DNA from: Hyphomonadaceae bacterium | GTDB lineage: Bacteria; Pseudomonadota; Alphaproteobacteria; Caulobacterales; Hyphomonadaceae | Reading direction: 5' to 3' | Assembly (NCBI GenBank): GCA_024742355.1 | Contig: JANSYM010000009.1 | Span: 1-64,000 of the forward strand | DNA: 64,000 bases | Shown here: piece after piece, positions 27,775-37,894 of the stretch | How the letters are laid out: each line of letters starts with the position of its first letter | Position numbering within the stretch: the first letter of the stretch is position 1 | Made by a program: the position numbers and the translations under genes | The notes under the pieces: model-generated | The model's input: only the letters and a program-made list of their open reading frames with translations | The model's database searches: none | What the model was told of the DNA's origin: nothing

Positions 27775-30563
27775 GGGATCACCTCGCCGTCCGTGTCGAC
27801 ATCGAAATCGCCAACGCCTTCATCTTCGCCGAGCCGTTCCAGCAGGGCCGGAATGTGGACCTGATCTTCTTTGTAATTGCCGGTCAGAATGTACATGATC
27901 AGATTGATGCCGAAGCGCGTGGCCATTTCGCGTTCCGCATCGCCGCCATCGACGGAATAGATGGGGCGCCCGCGCTCATCGACAGCCCAGGCGGCCATAT
28001 AGTCCGCGTCACCGACAAACAGGCGGCTGACGCCATCGCCGCGGCGCTCTGCCTTGTCAGCGGCGCCGGTGGCTTCGATCCACACGATGCGATTGGAGTA
28101 TCGGCCCGGAAACGAGTCCAGCAGGTAGAAAGAGCGGGTCAGGACATGATCTTCCGGCACAGGCGCTAATGCAGGTGTGTCGAGCCCGGCCAGGATCGTA
28201 TCAAGTCCGTCGAAACTGTTGCCGGACCCGACAGCGCCGCCGCGCCTGGTATCGATGAACAGGGCGCCGCCATTGCGCATATAGGCATTGAGGCGCGCCA
28301 CGGCAGTGTCGCTGAACGGCGTCGGCGTATCCGGCAAAGACAGGAACAGGACGGGATAGACATCCAGGGCATCGGTCTCCAGATCAACCGAATGCGGGGC
28401 TGCGGGCTCGACACTCGATCGGCGGAACAGGACATTGCGCAGGCCTTCCAGACCAGCCCGTGTGGCGCGATCGGTGCGTTCGTCGCCGGTCTCGATAAAG
28501 GCAAAGCGCATGTCCAGCGCGGCGGCGGTTTCCTTGTCCAGGTTTTCTTCTTCGTCGAACGTGCTGAACTGGGCATGTCCGTCGCCAGGCAAGACCAGCG
28601 ACCCGCTGGCGCAGACGAGGACCAGAGCCGCGGCACCGCGGCGCAAGGCGGGCATGCGGCCGGCCAGGGCCAGCGCAACAATCAAGTCAATGCAGAGGAG
28701 AACGAGCGCCGCTGACAGCAACAATCCACCAAGCCGGAATGTCCGTGCATCGGCGTCACCGAGCAGCGTCGCAGCCGCTGGCCAATTCGTGACTGGGACA
28801 GCGCGATACTCCGCGGCGACGTTGAGCGCCCGCGTCCCGGCCGGTCCTTGATACAGACCAGGTGGATGGGTTTCGGACGGCGACACGGCGCCAAAATCAC
28901 CAGCGCGCAGCGGCGTCGCACCCGCGCTTGGCTGGGTCAATTGACCGGCGCCATTCAGCGTCAGGCTCGGCGAATAGAGGCCTTCCTCATCGCTGATTGC
29001 CTCCCCGCGCCCGGCGGCGATGGATCGGCGCAGCATGTCGACGAAGACACCGGCATAAGGCAGGTCCGACCAGTCCGGACCGGCAGTGACATGGAACAGG
29101 ACCAGAGTGCCTTCACCGCGCCGGTCAGCGGTGACCAGCGGGCTGCCATCAGCCAGACGCGCCCAGGTGCGCCGGGCGAGTTCCGGGCCGGGCCGCGCCA
29201 GGACCTGCTGGCGCACACGAATATCCTGCGGCGGAACCAGGCCGGCAAAGGGTGAAGCTTCGGGAAAGTCGCCAAGCGGCTGCGGTTCTTCCCAGGTCAG
29301 GGTGCCGCCAATCGCGCGCGAGGAGCGGCGCAGCGGCGCGGGCACGAGACTGTCCTCCCCGGCGCCCGTTTGCGGCCCGGCCATGCGCGGTCCGGCAAAA
29401 CGGATGAGCGCGCCGCCATCCTCGATCCAGTCGGTGAGTGCGGTTTGTGTGGTGCTATCGATCTGGCCGATATCGGTGAGGATGATGGCGTCGGGATTCT
29501 CATCGATCAGATCGATAAGCTCGCCTTCGGAAATCGTTGCGAATGGCTCCAGCGCCTTGCGGACATAGTGGATGTCAGAGAGCAGCGGCTGCGCCGTACT
29601 ATCGCCGCTGACCAGGCCGACGCGGCGGGTGCGGTCAGCGCTGTCCCAGAGCCAGACCGTGCCAGGCGTTGCTGCCCCGGTGACCTGGAACCGGGCAATT
29701 CTGGAGAGCGCCGCTGGCGGCAGAGAAAAGGACGCTGTCGCGGTGTCGCCGTTGGCGCCAAAGGCAAGCTCGGTGGTTGCCAGTGCGGCGCCGTCCAGGG
29801 TCAAAGCCGACATGAAATGCTGAGATGGATCAGACCCGCCGGCACGGGCGGCGGTCAGGGTCACGCCATTTGCATTGGCGCTCAGGCGCGTAATCGCCAT
29901 CGGCCCGCGGGCGCGGGCGGCATAGATGCTGAGCGGCGCTTTCTGAATCAGGGCCTGCGCAAATGGACCGGCGCTCTCAGGATCGAGTCCGTCAGTGAGC
30001 CACAGGATACGGCCAGGTTGCAGGCGGCTGTCGTTGAGACGCTCCAGAGCGGCGGCGCGATCAATGCCCCAGGCCTGGGGCTGCAGCGAACGGATGCGGG
30101 CTTCGAAAGCGGAACGATCAAGCCGTTCGGCCGGGTCCGCTTCGATCGCTCTCGGCGCGGTGAGCAGGATATGCGCCGCCGTGTCGCGCGCCTCGCCGTC
30201 GAGGGCTGACAAAGCAGCCGAACGAATTTCGCCCCATCGCTGGGCACTGGTCCAGCCATCATCGACAATGACCAGGACCGGGCCGCTGGCTTCGTCGCCT
30301 TGCTGGGCGCCAGGGGCATAGATCGGCATGGCGAGGCCAAGTATGGCGAGCGCGGCGGCGCCAAGACGGAGCAGCAAGACCCACCACGGCGTGCGCGCCG
30401 GAGTCTCTTCCTTGGCGTCGACATCTTCGAGCAGGCGGAGGCTGGGCAATTGCGCCTGTTTCGGGGTCGGCGGCGTCGCCCGCAAGATGTACCAGATGAT
30501 TGGCAGGGCAATCAGACCCAGCAAGGTCAGCGGCGCCATGAACAGGAAGGGGCCGAGCGTCAT
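27771..30563 (-). CDS. DUF4159 domain-containing membrane protein (BatA-like N-terminus)
   Basis: A 930-aa protein. The N-terminus (FLFMAPLTLLGLIALPIIWYIL, then LRATPPTPKQAQLPSLRLLED) matches the BatA-type start found in MoxR-cluster proteins, with a second helix near residue 70. The C-terminal 210 residues, from LDMRFAFIETGDER through GGALFIDTRRGG, match DUF4159. In between is a long region with a further helix near residue 630. It overlaps DUF58 upstream and the vWA gene downstream, both as ATGA. It is probably an inner-membrane partner of the MoxR ATPase. Confidence 0.85.
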   Translation of the reverse strand: MTLGPFLFMAPLTLLGLIALPIIWYILRATPPTPKQAQLPSLRLLEDVDAKEETPARTPWWVLLLRLGAAALAILGLAMPIYAPGAQQGDEASGPVLVIVDDGWTSAQRWGEIRSAALSALDGEARDTAAHILLTAPRAIEADPAERLDRSAFEARIRSLQPQAWGIDRAAALERLNDSRLQPGRILWLTDGLDPESAGPFAQALIQKAPLSIYAARARGPMAITRLSANANGVTLTAARAGGSDPSQHFMSALTLDGAALATTELAFGANGDTATASFSLPPAALSRIARFQVTGAATPGTVWLWDSADRTRRVGLVSGDSTAQPLLSDIHYVRKALEPFATISEGELIDLIDENPDAIILTDIGQIDSTTQTALTDWIEDGGALIRFAGPRMAGPQTGAGEDSLVPAPLRRSSRAIGGTLTWEEPQPLGDFPEASPFAGLVPPQDIRVRQQVLARPGPELARRTWARLADGSPLVTADRRGEGTLVLFHVTAGPDWSDLPYAGVFVDMLRRSIAAGRGEAISDEEGLYSPSLTLNGAGQLTQPSAGATPLRAGDFGAVSPSETHPPGLYQGPAGTRALNVAAEYRAVPVTNWPAAATLLGDADARTFRLGGLLLSAALVLLCIDLIVALALAGRMPALRRGAAALVLVCASGSLVLPGDGHAQFSTFDEEENLDKETAAALDMRFAFIETGDERTDRATRAGLEGLRNVLFRRSSVEPAAPHSVDLETDALDVYPVLFLSLPDTPTPFSDTAVARLNAYMRNGGALFIDTRRGGAVGSGNSFDGLDTILAGLDTPALAPVPEDHVLTRSFYLLDSFPGRYSNRIVWIEATGAADKAERRGDGVSRLFVGDADYMAAWAVDERGRPIYSVDGGDAEREMATRFGINLIMYILTGNYKEDQVHIPALLERLGEDEGVGDFDVDTDGEVIP

Positions 30564-31423
30564 GCCTTGCCCCCGAGCTGTTCCAGTGCCGCGAACAGGG
30601 CCGCCGCGCCGCGTAGACCGGTCTGGTCGGTGCGGTGGCGCACCAGGCTCCAGCCCATACTGCCGGCAAGGACCTGCAGGTTCTGTTCGTGCTCACGGAG
30701 TTTGCCGAGATAGTCTTCGCGGACCGTTTCGGCGCGGCCGAACAGGCGGTCCAGCGCGGTCCCGGGGCGGCTGAACCGGGTCCGGCCCGTATAAGGAAAC
30801 TCATGCTCTATTGGGTCGGTGACGGCGAGCAGGACGCCATTGCGACAGGTGCTCGCCAGCGGCGCCAGACGTGCCCGCCACGCCTCGACCCCGTCATAGA
30901 AATCGCTGGCTATGACGGCCAGTGCCTGAGCGCGCGGCGGTTCCAGCTGTTCGGTACCCGAAGCCAGAAGATCTTCTGCCAGCTTGTCCGGCGCGGACTT
31001 TCCGAGGCTCGGTGCGCGGCTGCCGGAGATCAGCCCAATCCGCTCGCCATCCTTGGCGAGGGTAATGCCGAGCGCCAGCATGATCGTGCGGGCCCGGTCG
31101 GCCTTGGTTTCGCGGCCGGGATCGCCGGCCCAGTCGAAACCCGCATGCGGGTCGGCCCAGAACAGGACGGTCCGGGCCGTTTCAAGTTCTGTCTCGCGGA
31201 CAAAATACTCATCGCCGCGCGCGCTGCGGCGCCAGTCAATGCGATCGGCGGCATCGGTCTGGGTATAGCGGCGATACTGCCAGAATTGCTCACCAGAGCC
31301 CGCGCGCTTGCGCCCCGCAGCGCCCGGATGCACCAGGTCAGCGGCGGCCGCTTGCAGCGATACGCCAGGCAGCTGTCGAGCCAGCGCCTCAGCATCCGCA
31401 CGGAGCGTGGTGAGAGAAATCAC
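30560..31423 (-). CDS. DUF58 domain-containing protein
   Basis: A 287-aa DUF58 protein. It has the characteristic R.Y..GD..RRIDWRRSAR region, here YRRYTQTDAADRIDWRRSAR, followed by a vWA-like fold. DUF58 proteins accompany MoxR ATPases. I chose GTG 31423, because GGAGG at the end of the upstream lipoprotein gene lies about ten bases before it and the upstream stop is only four bases away. An in-frame TTG at 31465 would instead overlap the lipoprotein gene by 38 bases. It overlaps the DUF4159 start by ATGA. Confidence 0.85.
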   Translation of the reverse strand: MISLTTLRADAEALARQLPGVSLQAAAADLVHPGAAGRKRAGSGEQFWQYRRYTQTDAADRIDWRRSARGDEYFVRETELETARTVLFWADPHAGFDWAGDPGRETKADRARTIMLALGITLAKDGERIGLISGSRAPSLGKSAPDKLAEDLLASGTEQLEPPRAQALAVIASDFYDGVEAWRARLAPLASTCRNGVLLAVTDPIEHEFPYTGRTRFSRPGTALDRLFGRAETVREDYLGKLREHEQNLQVLAGSMGWSLVRHRTDQTGLRGAAALFAALEQLGGKA

Positions 31424-31427
31424 GCGG

Positions 31428-31817
31428 TCACTCGCCTCCAAACGTGCAGGTTCGACCCAATTCAAGGGTTTCAGTCATGACCTGACTTTCCTCGGATAGC
31501 GAGTCACCGGATTCGATCGCGGCTTCGATCTTGGCAAGTCGATTATTGATGTCGAATTCCAAATAGGCTTCATCCATTCGGCCGACATAAGCTGCGTGGA
31601 GCACCTGCGTGGCGTCCGCGATCTTCTGTCGACGAATTTCGGCCATCTCTGCGGAATCCATGCCTCGCTCCGTGCTTGCGCGAGCTGCATCCGTAATCTC
31701 GACGACCGTAATTGCGGCCAGGCAGTCAATTTCTGCCCGCTCTTCGTCCGAAAACGGATGAACCTGGCTGCATGCGGCGATCAAAACAAATGTAAAAGCA
31801 AAAAAAGTCGCGCGCAT
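31428..31817 (-). CDS. Small lipoprotein of unknown function, inserted in the MoxR operon
   Basis: A 129-aa protein with a short lipoprotein signal (MRATFFAFTFVLIAACSQ, lipobox IAAC) and a helical, acidic body without recognisable domains. It lies between the MoxR ATPase (5 nt gap) and DUF58, and its end supplies the DUF58 ribosome site. The composition is less G+C-rich than its neighbours. Most MoxR-DUF58 pairs are directly adjacent, so this is probably a later insertion. A role in envelope localisation of the cluster is a guess. Confidence 0.7.
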   Translation of the reverse strand: MRATFFAFTFVLIAACSQVHPFSDEERAEIDCLAAITVVEITDAARASTERGMDSAEMAEIRRQKIADATQVLHAAYVGRMDEAYLEFDINNRLAKIEAAIESGDSLSEESQVMTETLELGRTCTFGGE

Positions 31818-31822
31818 ACGGG

Positions 31823-32812
<990 letters not shown>

Positions 32813-32864
32813 GAGCACTCCGTCTTCACTATTTACACTAGTCGCACTAGGTCTAGGCGAGAAC

Positions 32865-33464
32865 ATGGCAGAGCACCACATGAAATCGGATGGAAAATCA
32901 GTGATCTCGCTTGATGAGGTTGTGGCCGCGATCGCTCCTGACGGGATCGATGGTCCGATGCCGCCCGTGCACCTGTGGAATCCCGAGCATTCAACCGATA
33001 TCCGGATGGAAATCCGCGCCGATGGCAGCTGGTGGCATGACGGCGGTCGGATCAAGCGGGCGCGTCTGGTGAAACTGTTTTCGCGGATCCTGCGCAAGGA
33101 TCCGGATGGGCAGATCTATCTCGTCACGCCGTATGAGAAAGTCATTGTGCATGTTGAGGATGCGCCCTTCATTGCGGTGCGGGTGGACCGGGTCGGCGTA
33201 CCGGGGCGCGGTCAGGAGCTCGCCTTCACCACCAATCTCGGCGATGTCGCGGTGGCCGGTGCGGACCTGCCCATTCGGGTCGAGACCGATCCTGAGACCC
33301 AGGAGCCCGCGCCTTATGTCGAGGTGCGCGACGGGCTGGAAGCCAAGCTCTCACGGCCAGTCTTCTATGAGCTTGCAGAAATGGCCGAAGCCTATGAAGG
33401 GTCTGCCGGACAGCTCGGCGTCTGGTCGCAAGGGCAGTTTTTCGAATTGGGACCGGCTGCCTGA
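32865..33464 (+). CDS. DUF1285 domain-containing protein
   Basis: A 199-aa protein with the DUF1285 signature: HLWNPEHSTDIRMEIRADGSWWHDG, IKRARLVKLFSRILRKD and EDAPFIAVRV. Function is unknown; the domain is found next to CoA pyrophosphatase-type NUDIX genes in many alphaproteobacteria. The start is ATG 32865. Its stop overlaps the NUDIX start (TGATG), so the two are translationally coupled. It is divergent from the MoxR operon, with only 52 bases between the two start codons. Confidence 0.85.
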   Translation: MAEHHMKSDGKSVISLDEVVAAIAPDGIDGPMPPVHLWNPEHSTDIRMEIRADGSWWHDGGRIKRARLVKLFSRILRKDPDGQIYLVTPYEKVIVHVEDAPFIAVRVDRVGVPGRGQELAFTTNLGDVAVAGADLPIRVETDPETQEPAPYVEVRDGLEAKLSRPVFYELAEMAEAYEGSAGQLGVWSQGQFFELGPAA

Positions 33465-34084
33465 TGAGTTTTACCACCCTGGATGATTTCCTGTTGCGGG
33501 CGAGTGACCGCCTCGACCCGATCTCGGGCGCGCCCAGCCTGACCGAGGTTGGCGATCTCGATATGGTCGAACGCGACGAGATCGCGCACATTCGCGCCGC
33601 GGCGGTGCTGATTCCAGTTATTCCGCGGCCTGCGGGTCCGACGGCCTTGTTGACCCAACGCCCGGATACGATGGCCTCGCATCCTGGCCAGGTGGCGTTT
33701 CCAGGCGGCAAGGTCGACCATGGCGATGCTGATGAAGTGGCCGCCGCATTGCGCGAAGCCGAGGAAGAAGTTGGCGTCGTGCCGGAAACGGTCGAGCTGA
33801 TTGCCCGCTCTGCGCCCTATGTCACCGGGTCGGCGTTTCGCATCACGCCGGTGATTGGTGTGCTGCCGTCCGATTTTCAGGCGCGGCCTGATCCGACCGA
33901 GGTTGCGGACGTGTTCGAAGCCCCGCTCGATTTCCTGTTCAACACGGCCAACCACCGGACCGGTCAGGGGTTTTGGAAAGGCAAGCAGCGACGCTATGTA
34001 GAGATGCCATGGCAGGGCTTTCGCATCTGGGGTGTGACGGCTGGGATCATTCGTGATCTATATGCCAATCTGTATGAGAGCTGA
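33464..34084 (+). CDS. NUDIX hydrolase, CoA pyrophosphatase type
   Basis: A 206-aa NUDIX enzyme. The CoA-pyrophosphatase element LLTQRPDTMASHPGQVAFPGG precedes the NUDIX box GGKVDHGDADEVAAALREA followed by EEEVGV. It hydrolyses CoA or related pyrophosphates to adenosine bisphosphate and phosphopantetheine. The start overlaps the DUF1285 stop. The next gene begins after 12 bases, and the whole run to the CCA enzyme is probably one operon. Confidence 0.88.
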   Translation: MSFTTLDDFLLRASDRLDPISGAPSLTEVGDLDMVERDEIAHIRAAAVLIPVIPRPAGPTALLTQRPDTMASHPGQVAFPGGKVDHGDADEVAAALREAEEEVGVVPETVELIARSAPYVTGSAFRITPVIGVLPSDFQARPDPTEVADVFEAPLDFLFNTANHRTGQGFWKGKQRRYVEMPWQGFRIWGVTAGIIRDLYANLYES

Positions 34085-34096
34085 GGAGCGAGAAGT

Positions 34097-34504
34097 TTGG
34101 GCGCACGTATTCTATTTCAATTGGTGCTGTTCACACTGCCATTCATCCTGTTTGGCGTGTACCGGCTGGCGATTGCAGAAGCCGAGCAGGAAGGGCGCAA
34201 GCCCTGGCCGATCCGTCTGCTGTTCGGGCTCGGCCTGGTTCTGGCGGTTGGGTCCTGGCTGATCTTCATTTTCCTTGATCGCGGCGGGCGCGAAGAATGC
34301 TATCGTCCGACCCAGATTGTCGATGGCGTGGTCGTGCCGGGCGAGCGCTATGCGTGCGAGAAAGATCTTGGCGCGATTGGTGTGCCGAAGACCGATGATC
34401 CTGGTGGGCAGGCTGATGGAGTCGGTGAACGCCAAAACGATGATGGCGCGCCGATCGAGATCGACGAAGACACGGCAGAGACCCTTGAAGACCCTGAACG
34501 CTGA
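34097..34504 (+). CDS. DUF6111-type small membrane protein
   Basis: A 135-aa protein with two hydrophobic helices (LVLFTLPFILFGVYRLAI and LLFGLGLVLAVGSWLIFIFL) and a soluble acidic tail. The layout matches the alphaproteobacterial DUF6111 family found upstream of the CCA-adding enzyme. The start is a TTG with GGAG about nine bases upstream. It ends 20 bases into the CCA gene. Function is unknown. Confidence 0.65.
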   Translation: MGARILFQLVLFTLPFILFGVYRLAIAEAEQEGRKPWPIRLLFGLGLVLAVGSWLIFIFLDRGGREECYRPTQIVDGVVVPGERYACEKDLGAIGVPKTDDPGGQADGVGERQNDDGAPIEIDEDTAETLEDPER

Positions 34505-35681
34505 TTGGCTGCAAGCCGATGATACAAGGCAGGTGATTGCTGCGCTCGAGGCGGTGCGTCCGGATGGCGCCCGCTTTGTTGGCGGCTGTGTGCGCAATAC
34601 GATCATGCAGCGCGAGGTCGATGATATCGACATTGCCACCCAATTGACGCCGGACCAGACGCTGGCAGCGCTCGAGCAGGCCGGCATTCGCGCCATCCCG
34701 ACCGGGGTTGAGCATGGCACGGTGACCGCGATTGTTGAGGGTCGTCCGTTCGAGATTACCAGTCTGCGCCGGGACGTCGAAACCGACGGTCGCCGCGCCG
34801 TTGTCGCCTTCACCGAAGACTGGGCGGAAGATGCCCAGCGCCGCGATTTTCGCTTCAATGCGCTCTATGCCGCCCCCGACGGGCAAGTGTTTGACCCGGT
34901 CGGCGGCGGGGTTGAGGATGCGCAGTCTGGTCAGGTCATCTTTATCGGCGATGCGGATGAGCGGTTGCGCGAAGACTATTTGCGGATCTTGCGCTTCTTC
35001 CGGTTCAATGCCTGGTACGGCGCCGGGATCGATGCCGACGGGCTTGCCGCCTGCACACGCCGGGCGTCGGGTCTGGAGAAGATTGCCCGCGAACGTGTGT
35101 GGAAGGAGCTGAAAAAGCTGCTCGCCGCGCCCGCCCCGCACGAGGCGATTGAGGCGATGGTGGTGAGCGGAGTTCTGGACCAGGTTTTGCCCGAACATCA
35201 GGGCGCCGACCTGTTGCATGATCTCAGCCTGACAGAACAGTTGATCGGCGCGGCGCCTGATCCGATGCTGCGCCTGATGGCGCTGTTGCCGCGTTCAGCT
35301 TTTGCGGTTCACGAAACGCGGCAAACCTTGCGCCTGTCCAACCAGGAAGCGACCCGCCTGACCACGTGGGCGGCTGACAATCTTCCTGAGCCGGTCGGCA
35401 TGGGCTCGAAAGACCTGCGCGCGACCCTGTACTGGCACGGCAAACAGGCTGTGGTCGACCGGGCCATGCTGTCCGGTGCCGATGTCCGAGATTTGCTGGC
35501 TGCCGTCCGCGCCTGGCGGTCGCCGGAATTGCCGATTACCGGTGACGACGCGCTGGCAGCGGGCCTGCAAGGCCGCGAGATTGGCGAGGCGCTCAGCCGA
35601 ATTGCCAGCGCCTGGGTTGATAGCGATTTTCTCCTGGAGCGCGATCAGTTGCTGGAGCTGCTAGTACTGGAACAGGATTGA
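34485..35681 (+). CDS. CCA tRNA nucleotidyltransferase
   Basis: A 398-aa class II nucleotidyltransferase of the PcnB/CCA family. Motif A is FVGGCVRN followed by DDIDIATQL (DxD catalytic pair), and the RNA-binding region includes RRDFRFNALYA. The enzyme adds or repairs the 3' CCA end of tRNA. The start is not certain: TTG 34485 overlaps the previous gene by 20 bases and gives a normal N-terminus. Its 3' end overlaps the convergent tspO gene by 21 bases. Confidence 0.9.
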   Translation: MKTLNADWLQADDTRQVIAALEAVRPDGARFVGGCVRNTIMQREVDDIDIATQLTPDQTLAALEQAGIRAIPTGVEHGTVTAIVEGRPFEITSLRRDVETDGRRAVVAFTEDWAEDAQRRDFRFNALYAAPDGQVFDPVGGGVEDAQSGQVIFIGDADERLREDYLRILRFFRFNAWYGAGIDADGLAACTRRASGLEKIARERVWKELKKLLAAPAPHEAIEAMVVSGVLDQVLPEHQGADLLHDLSLTEQLIGAAPDPMLRLMALLPRSAFAVHETRQTLRLSNQEATRLTTWAADNLPEPVGMGSKDLRATLYWHGKQAVVDRAMLSGADVRDLLAAVRAWRSPELPITGDDALAAGLQGREIGEALSRIASAWVDSDFLLERDQLLELLVLEQD

Positions 35682-36143
35682 CCCGTTCAGATATCCAGCG
35701 AAACTGACCCAGATCAGATGCGGCAGCATCAGGATAACGGCCGTGGTCGAGTGTCTTGCAAAGGCGCGCATGGTTGCCACGATGAGCAGCCACAAGACGA
35801 CCAGGACAATCATCGCCAGCAACACTTCGCGGAAGCCGAAAAACATCCAGCTCCAGGACAGGTTCAGCGCGAGCTGGATGAAATACAGCCCAAGCGCACC
35901 TGAGCAGGCGGCGAAACTGCCTGCCTTGACCCGCACCAGGATGGCGGCAAAAGCCATCAGCGTGAACAGGATCGGCCAGACGATTGAGAACACATAATCC
36001 GGGGGTGTCAGTTCCGGCCGCTCGAGCGCGCGCAGCGTCAGATCGATCGATATTCCGGACACCACTGCGCCGAGTCCGGCCGTAGCAGCCGTTACAGTCG
36101 CGATCACAAAAGTGATCATCGCAGCGGGTTTGTGATCCTCCAT
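35661..36143 (-). CDS. tspO: TspO/MBR family tryptophan-rich sensory protein
   Basis: A 160-aa membrane protein with five predicted helices. The family features are the PELTPPDYVFSIVWPILFTLMA start of helix 2 and LNLSWSWMFFG. TspO binds porphyrins and cholesterol-like ligands and can act as a tetrapyrrole-responsive regulator. It lies 39 bases downstream of hemF on the same strand, so the two are probably co-transcribed, which fits the tetrapyrrole link. The 3' end overlaps the convergent CCA gene. Confidence 0.9.
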   Translation of the reverse strand: MEDHKPAAMITFVIATVTAATAGLGAVVSGISIDLTLRALERPELTPPDYVFSIVWPILFTLMAFAAILVRVKAGSFAACSGALGLYFIQLALNLSWSWMFFGFREVLLAMIVLVVLWLLIVATMRAFARHSTTAVILMLPHLIWVSFAGYLNGSILFQY

Positions 36144-36182
36144 GGACGAGCCGTATCAGCTCGCCGCAGATTCGTCACCGGT

Positions 36183-37061
36183 CTAAGGCCATTTCACCAC
36201 AGGCGGCATGGAAGACAGGATGCTGGTGACATTGCCGCCGGTCTTCAGACCGAACGTCGTGCCGCGATCATAAAGCAGGTTGAACTCGACATAGCGGCCG
36301 CGGCGGATCAGCTGCTCATCGCGCTCGGCCTCGGTCCAGCCTTCATTCATGCGCCGCCGCGCGAGTTTCGGGTAGATGTCAGCAAATTGCTTGCCGACCG
36401 CCTGGGTGAAGGCGAAGTCGCGGTCCCAGTCGCCGGTATTGTGGCGATCATAGAAAATGCCGCCAGTGCCACGGGGTTCCTCGCGATGGGGCAGATAGAA
36501 ATACTCGTCGCAGCGCTGCTTGAAATCCGGATACCAGCTCTCATCGAACGGATCGCAGGCCGCTTTCATGGCGGCGCGGAAATCGATCGTGTCCGGAAAA
36601 TCATCCTGGCGCTGATAGTCGAGCAGCGGGGTCAGGTCGCCGCCGCCGCCGAACCAGCTTTCGGAGGTGACCAGCATGCGCGTATTCATGTGCACCGCCG
36701 GCACGCGCGGATTGTGCAAATGGGCAATCAGCGAAACGCCGGACGCCCAGAAGCGGCCATCCGACTGGTCAGCGCCAGGGATCTGCGCGCGGAAGGCTTC
36801 GGAAAACTCGCCATAGACTTCGGAAAAATGCACGCCGACTTTTTCGAAGAATTTGCCGCGCATGATCGCCATGCGGCCGCCGCCAAGGTCTTCACTACCG
36901 TCGCCACGCGACCATTCAGTCTTCTCGAACCGGCCCGGCGCGCCGGTGTAGAGCGGACGATCAGCTTCGTCCTCGAGCGCTTCGAAGCGCGAGATGATGT
37001 CATCCTGGAGAGTCTTGAACCAGTCCGAGGCGCGTTGTTTCTGGGTCTCTATTTCGGTCAT
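36183..37061 (-). CDS. hemF: Oxygen-dependent coproporphyrinogen III oxidase HemF
   Basis: A 292-aa protein that fits HemF throughout: [62 protein letters not shown] and [23 protein letters not shown]. It oxidatively decarboxylates coproporphyrinogen III in haem synthesis, using oxygen. I begin it at ATG 37061 (MTEIETQKQ). A frame extending upstream is unconserved. It heads a two-gene unit with tspO. The spacer to petA (245 bp) holds a strong hairpin. Confidence 0.95.
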   Translation of the reverse strand: MTEIETQKQRASDWFKTLQDDIISRFEALEDEADRPLYTGAPGRFEKTEWSRGDGSEDLGGGRMAIMRGKFFEKVGVHFSEVYGEFSEAFRAQIPGADQSDGRFWASGVSLIAHLHNPRVPAVHMNTRMLVTSESWFGGGGDLTPLLDYQRQDDFPDTIDFRAAMKAACDPFDESWYPDFKQRCDEYFYLPHREEPRGTGGIFYDRHNTGDWDRDFAFTQAVGKQFADIYPKLARRRMNEGWTEAERDEQLIRRGRYVEFNLLYDRGTTFGLKTGGNVTSILSSMPPVVKWP

Positions 37062-37227
37062 GAGAGGTCCTGTAACTGAACACGCGCCAGCGCTAAATAC
37101 GCGTTTGCAGCGACAGTATCGGTAATTGTCCCTAGCGGAGGTGGAAATTGTGTCGCACGTCCAGCAGCGGCTGCAGCTTGAAATCATCCGCGAGGCAGGC
37201 TAGGCGGGCGAGATTAAGCGGGGAGGA

Positions 37228-37246
37228 TTGCGGCGCTGCGCCGCAA
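37228..37246. other. Hairpin in the hemF-petA spacer
   Basis: The stem ttgcggcg/cgccgcaa with loop ctg is a perfect 8-bp hairpin, followed a few bases later by tttt. It lies 60 bases upstream of petA and could be an attenuator or leader structure on the petABC transcript, or an unrelated terminator. Confidence 0.5.
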
Positions 37247-37306
37247 TGATGCTTTTCCCCAATCTGTGTATTTAGGCTGCAAAGTCATGCCGAAGGAAGA
37301 GAAGAC

Positions 37307-37876
37307 GTGAGCGCATCCAACGAGACGGCCCCGGATCATGTCGACGAAGAACGCCGGGATTTTATCCACATTGCTGCTATCGCTGCGACGGCGGGCGGAG
37401 CTGGCCTGGTGGCCTATCCGTTCATCGACCAGATGAATGCAGCCGGTGACACCAAGGCCGCTTCAAGCCTTGAAGTCGACATTTCGAAAATTCCTCTGGG
37501 CGGCGAGATTCGCGTATTGATCGGCGGCAAGCCGTTCTTCCTGCGCCATCGGACACCGGAAGAAATTGCCGCTGCGGTGAACACCGACGCGTCGAAAATG
37601 CCGGACCCCGAGACTGATGAAGAGCGCCTGATGCCGCTGCCGGATGGCACGTTCAATCCGGCCATCCTGGTGACGTCTGGTGCCTGTACACACCTTGGCT
37701 GTGTGCCGGTCGGCCCGGCCCAGGGCAGCGTCGGCGACTATGGCGGCTGGTACTGCCCATGCCACGGCTCGCACTATGATACGTCAGGCCGGATCCGTAA
37801 GGGTCCTGCCCCCAAGAACCTGCCGGTTCCTGATTATGAGTGGGTCACGCCTGCTCTGGTCAAGATTTCACTCTAA
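37307..37876 (+). CDS. petA: Ubiquinol-cytochrome c reductase iron-sulfur subunit
   Basis: A 189-aa Rieske protein. The N-terminal helix (FIHIAAIAATAGGAGLVAYPF) anchors it in the inner membrane, and the [2Fe-2S] ligands are in CTHLGCVPVG and CPCHGSHYDTSG. It transfers electrons from ubiquinol to cytochrome c1. The start is a GTG at 37307, preceded by a GGAAGAG run. It opens the petABC operon, with petB beginning 18 bases after its stop. Confidence 0.95.
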   Translation: MSASNETAPDHVDEERRDFIHIAAIAATAGGAGLVAYPFIDQMNAAGDTKAASSLEVDISKIPLGGEIRVLIGGKPFFLRHRTPEEIAAAVNTDASKMPDPETDEERLMPLPDGTFNPAILVTSGACTHLGCVPVGPAQGSVGDYGGWYCPCHGSHYDTSGRIRKGPAPKNLPVPDYEWVTPALVKISL

Positions 37877-37894
37877 AGGAAGGACAAGAGACCG

